Below the pieces are notes generated by a model. That model was not told the origin of the DNA, ran no database searches, and saw only the letters and a list, made by a program, of their open reading frames with translations. From NCBI GenBank assembly GCA_017854855.1, contig JAFMGZ010000015.1:1-64000 (forward strand): a stretch of DNA of 64,000 nucleotides, read 5' to 3'. This document shows, in pieces, positions 62,250 through 64,000 of the stretch. Position 1 is the stretch's first letter; every line of letters begins with the position of its first letter. Origin of the DNA: Sulfitobacter sp. (GTDB taxonomy: Bacteria; Pseudomonadota; Alphaproteobacteria; Rhodobacterales; Rhodobacteraceae). The translations under genes and the position numbers were made by a program.

Positions 62250-63419
62250 ATGGATGATACGGTCAATGCATTTACGGACATTTTCACGCTGCAAGGACAG
62301 GCAACTGGCCCGCTTCACGGGCTGTCTTTTGCGGTCAAGGATATCTTTGACGTGGCGGGACATGTGGCAGGTTGCGGCAATCCCGAATGGGGACGAAGCC
62401 ATTCAGCCGCCAAACAACATGCCCCTGCAATAACCACGCTTCTTGACGCGGGCGGCCGGTTTGTCGGAAAGACCCATACCGATGAACTGGCCTACAGCCT
62501 CATGGGGGTGAATGCGCATTACGGGATCCCTGTGAATACTGCCGATCCGCGCCGCATTCCGGGCGGCTCTTCGTCAGGATCTGCCGCAGCGGTCGCGGCG
62601 GGCCTCGTCGATTTTGGACTGGGCAGCGATACCGGTGGATCAGTACGCTTGCCCGCTTCATTCTGCGGAATATGGGGTATCCGAACAACCTTTGGCCAAA
62701 TCACCCTCGATGGCGCGATGCCGTTTACCCACTCATTTGACACGGTTGGATGGTTTGCAAGGTCGGCCACGATAATGGACAGGGTCGCCCGGTCATTTGA
62801 CTGTCCACAAGGCCCCTCCCCCACGCGGCTATTGCTGCCCGTGGATATTTGGGCACGGGCCGGTGCGGATGCAATTGCAGCAGTGGCACCCAGGCTGGCC
62901 CAACTCGAAGCCTTGATGGGCCCCGCCACACCGATCTTGCTCTCGCAGGATGGCTTGGAAAACTGGCGCGAAACCTTTCGGATTTGTCAGGCGTTCGAAA
63001 TATGGGATGTCCACAAGGACTGGGTTACGTCAAACACGCCAGATTTTGGCCCAGGCATCCGTGAACGCTTTGAAATTGCCTCGCAGATTGATCGCGAAAC
63101 ATTCCAAGTCGCTGATGCGCACAAGGCAGTTATTCAATCGCACATTCGCGAAACCATCACCCCCAACAGTATTCTCGTGCTGCCAACCAGCCCTGCACCC
63201 GCACCTTTTACAACGACGCCTGAGAGCGCTCTGAATGACTTTCGCATGCGCGCCTTCGAGGTGCTTTGCCCCGCCGGCTTGAGCGGATTACCACAGTTAT
63301 CCATGCCAGCAGGTTTTGTTGACAAAGGCCCTGTTGGACTAAGCATCATTGGGGCCAAAGATCAGGATCGACAGCTTATCTCAATCGGAGTGGCGCTAGA
63401 GGAAATGTCAAAAGCGTGA
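62250..63419 (+). CDS. Amidase signature family enzyme (AMI1/GatA-like)
   Basis: 389 residues from ATG 62250 (AGGATGGA upstream; ATG 62238 is an alternative). The Ser-cisSer-Lys triad is Lys30 (SFAVKDIFDVAG), the cis-Ser in GGSSSGSA at 105-112 and nucleophile Ser131 in GSDTGGSVRLPA. It is short for the family and resembles AMI1-type amidases. The AtzG/HpxX small subunit that accompanies AtzE/HpxY amidases is not encoded nearby. It would hydrolyse a primary or substituted amide to acid and ammonia, fitting the C-N bond-breaking theme of the island. The exact substrate is unknown. Confidence 0.88.
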   Translation: MDDTVNAFTDIFTLQGQATGPLHGLSFAVKDIFDVAGHVAGCGNPEWGRSHSAAKQHAPAITTLLDAGGRFVGKTHTDELAYSLMGVNAHYGIPVNTADPRRIPGGSSSGSAAAVAAGLVDFGLGSDTGGSVRLPASFCGIWGIRTTFGQITLDGAMPFTHSFDTVGWFARSATIMDRVARSFDCPQGPSPTRLLLPVDIWARAGADAIAAVAPRLAQLEALMGPATPILLSQDGLENWRETFRICQAFEIWDVHKDWVTSNTPDFGPGIRERFEIASQIDRETFQVADAHKAVIQSHIRETITPNSILVLPTSPAPAPFTTTPESALNDFRMRAFEVLCPAGLSGLPQLSMPAGFVDKGPVGLSIIGAKDQDRQLISIGVALEEMSKA

Positions 63420-63639
63420 AGGCGCAGCGGCAAGCTGGCTCATGAATTTCACTCTGAGCAAGTCGAAGACCAGCACGTCATAATGCGCAAGGTGGCCGCC
63501 GCCAATGGTCCCAACGCGCCCGGCCCTACTGAGGCCACGGCCCCCCCCTTTAACTTTGGCCAGAATGTTCAAAACACGGCCCCGCAATCGACAGCCAGAT
63601 CACCGCATTGGCAGCAGCGCGGGTGTTGTGCATCGTCTC
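63420..63639. other. 220-base stretch of degenerate-looking sequence at the island edge
   Basis: No intact gene. On the minus strand, downstream of copC, fragments such as AAANAVIWLSIAGP and VGTIGGGHLAHYDVLVFDLLRVKF read like protein in different frames, interrupted by stops and by a run of eight C at about 63541-63548. This may be the decayed remains of a gene that once followed copC, or of a mobile element. I could not identify it. Confidence 0.4.
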
Positions 63640-63999
63640 TTACTTCGAGATTTCAAAGCTGAATGCCCCTTGCATCGGGTGACCATCTGCCGCCAGCCCC
63701 CGCCATTGGACGGTGTACTGCCCTGTCGGCAGCTCGGGCGGTGTGGCACTGAATTCACTGACGGGCTGCATATTGTCGGTACGCGTCAAATCATGTGCCG
63801 TGCCATCCTGATCAGTGAGAGAGATCAGCGTGACACGCATCGGCATATCAAACCGCAGCGCGATTGCAGAAGGCGATATTTCTAGAACTGCACCATCCGC
63901 TGGCTGAGTTGCCTCTTTCTTGGCGTGCGCCTCCGCGCTTGGCGTGCCGAGTAACAGTGAAATGGCAAGGATCGCCGCAGACATGAGAGTTGGTTTCAT
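63640..63999 (-). CDS. CopC-domain copper-binding periplasmic protein
   Basis: 119 residues with a signal peptide (…GTPSAEA-HAKKE). The mature N-terminal His starts the CopC pattern (HAxxxxxxPADGAVLEISPSAIALRFDMPMRVTLISLTD), and the C-terminus has GQYTVQWRGLAADGHPMQGAFSFEI, where the GHPMxG His completes the Cu(II) site. CopC-like proteins carry copper in the periplasm, usually with CopD. Here no copD follows; only degenerate sequence lies downstream, so any partner is lost or elsewhere. The start lies one base from the window edge. Confidence 0.85.
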   Translation of the reverse strand: MKPTLMSAAILAISLLLGTPSAEAHAKKEATQPADGAVLEISPSAIALRFDMPMRVTLISLTDQDGTAHDLTRTDNMQPVSEFSATPPELPTGQYTVQWRGLAADGHPMQGAFSFEISK

Positions 64000-64000
64000 C

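Overview
The window reads as chromosome of a marine alphaproteobacterium of the Roseobacter group (Rhodobacteraceae). The pointers are a full DMSP lyase gene (dddP), the yajC-secD-secF-Mth938-ccmABCDG block, the yfgM-bamB-der order, a soxBDAG sarcosine oxidase operon and GC-rich coding sequence. I cannot name a genus or species from this alone. No rRNA, tRNA, CRISPR array, intact insertion sequence or replication origin was seen.

Layout. 0-9.1 kb: 3' end of glnA with a clean terminator, a small membrane protein, a secreted lytic transglycosylase, a glyoxalase-related protein, then a heme-dependent N-demethylase-like gene diverging from dddP, a Cys/Met PLP enzyme, an alpha/beta hydrolase-OsmC fusion and purB. 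9.2-15.9 kb: two small secreted proteins sharing a cysteine motif, an orphan FliG-like protein, a lipid A-type acyltransferase, a DUF1223 thioredoxin-like protein and aconitase acnA behind a 30-bp near-palindrome. 16-22.3 kb (minus strand): ccmG, ccmD, ccmC, ccmB, ccmA, a Mth938-like gene, secF, secD and yajC, i.e. cytochrome c maturation beside the Sec accessory complex. 22.4-31 kb: a pentapeptide-repeat gene broken by one in-frame TAG, serS, a TspO-related membrane protein, and the der, bamB-like and yfgM-like operon. 29.8-38.9 kb: a two-gene RND efflux system behind a 34-bp operator-like palindrome, an Atm1-type ABC exporter, a LysM protein and a LOG-family protein. 39-52.5 kb: an orphan histidine kinase, Fe-type sodB, the soxBDAG operon, ccmI-ruvX-DUF1289, a dioxygenase-like gene with a TauE/SafE permease, and dusA.

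52.8-63.4 kb is an accessory catabolic island. One minus-strand series carries an HpxW-like gamma-glutamyltransferase-family amidohydrolase, a TetR regulator, a three-part NMT1/SsuA-type ABC importer, an NTF2-like protein, a PuuE-like polysaccharide-deacetylase-fold hydrolase and a molybdopterin oxidoreductase. Divergent from it are an HpxZ/AtzH-like protein and an amidase. This looks like uptake, oxidation and stepwise C-N hydrolysis of a nitrogenous compound, perhaps a ureide, oxalurate-type amide or N-heterocycle. The substrate is inference. It is the best candidate here for an undescribed pathway. A copC-like gene ends the window.

Genes for marine osmolytes recur: dddP for DMSP, the demethylase-like gene for a methylated amine and sox for sarcosine from glycine betaine or creatine. 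The dddP/demethylase intergenic region carries the same 11-bp element pointing at each gene, which suggests they are regulated together.
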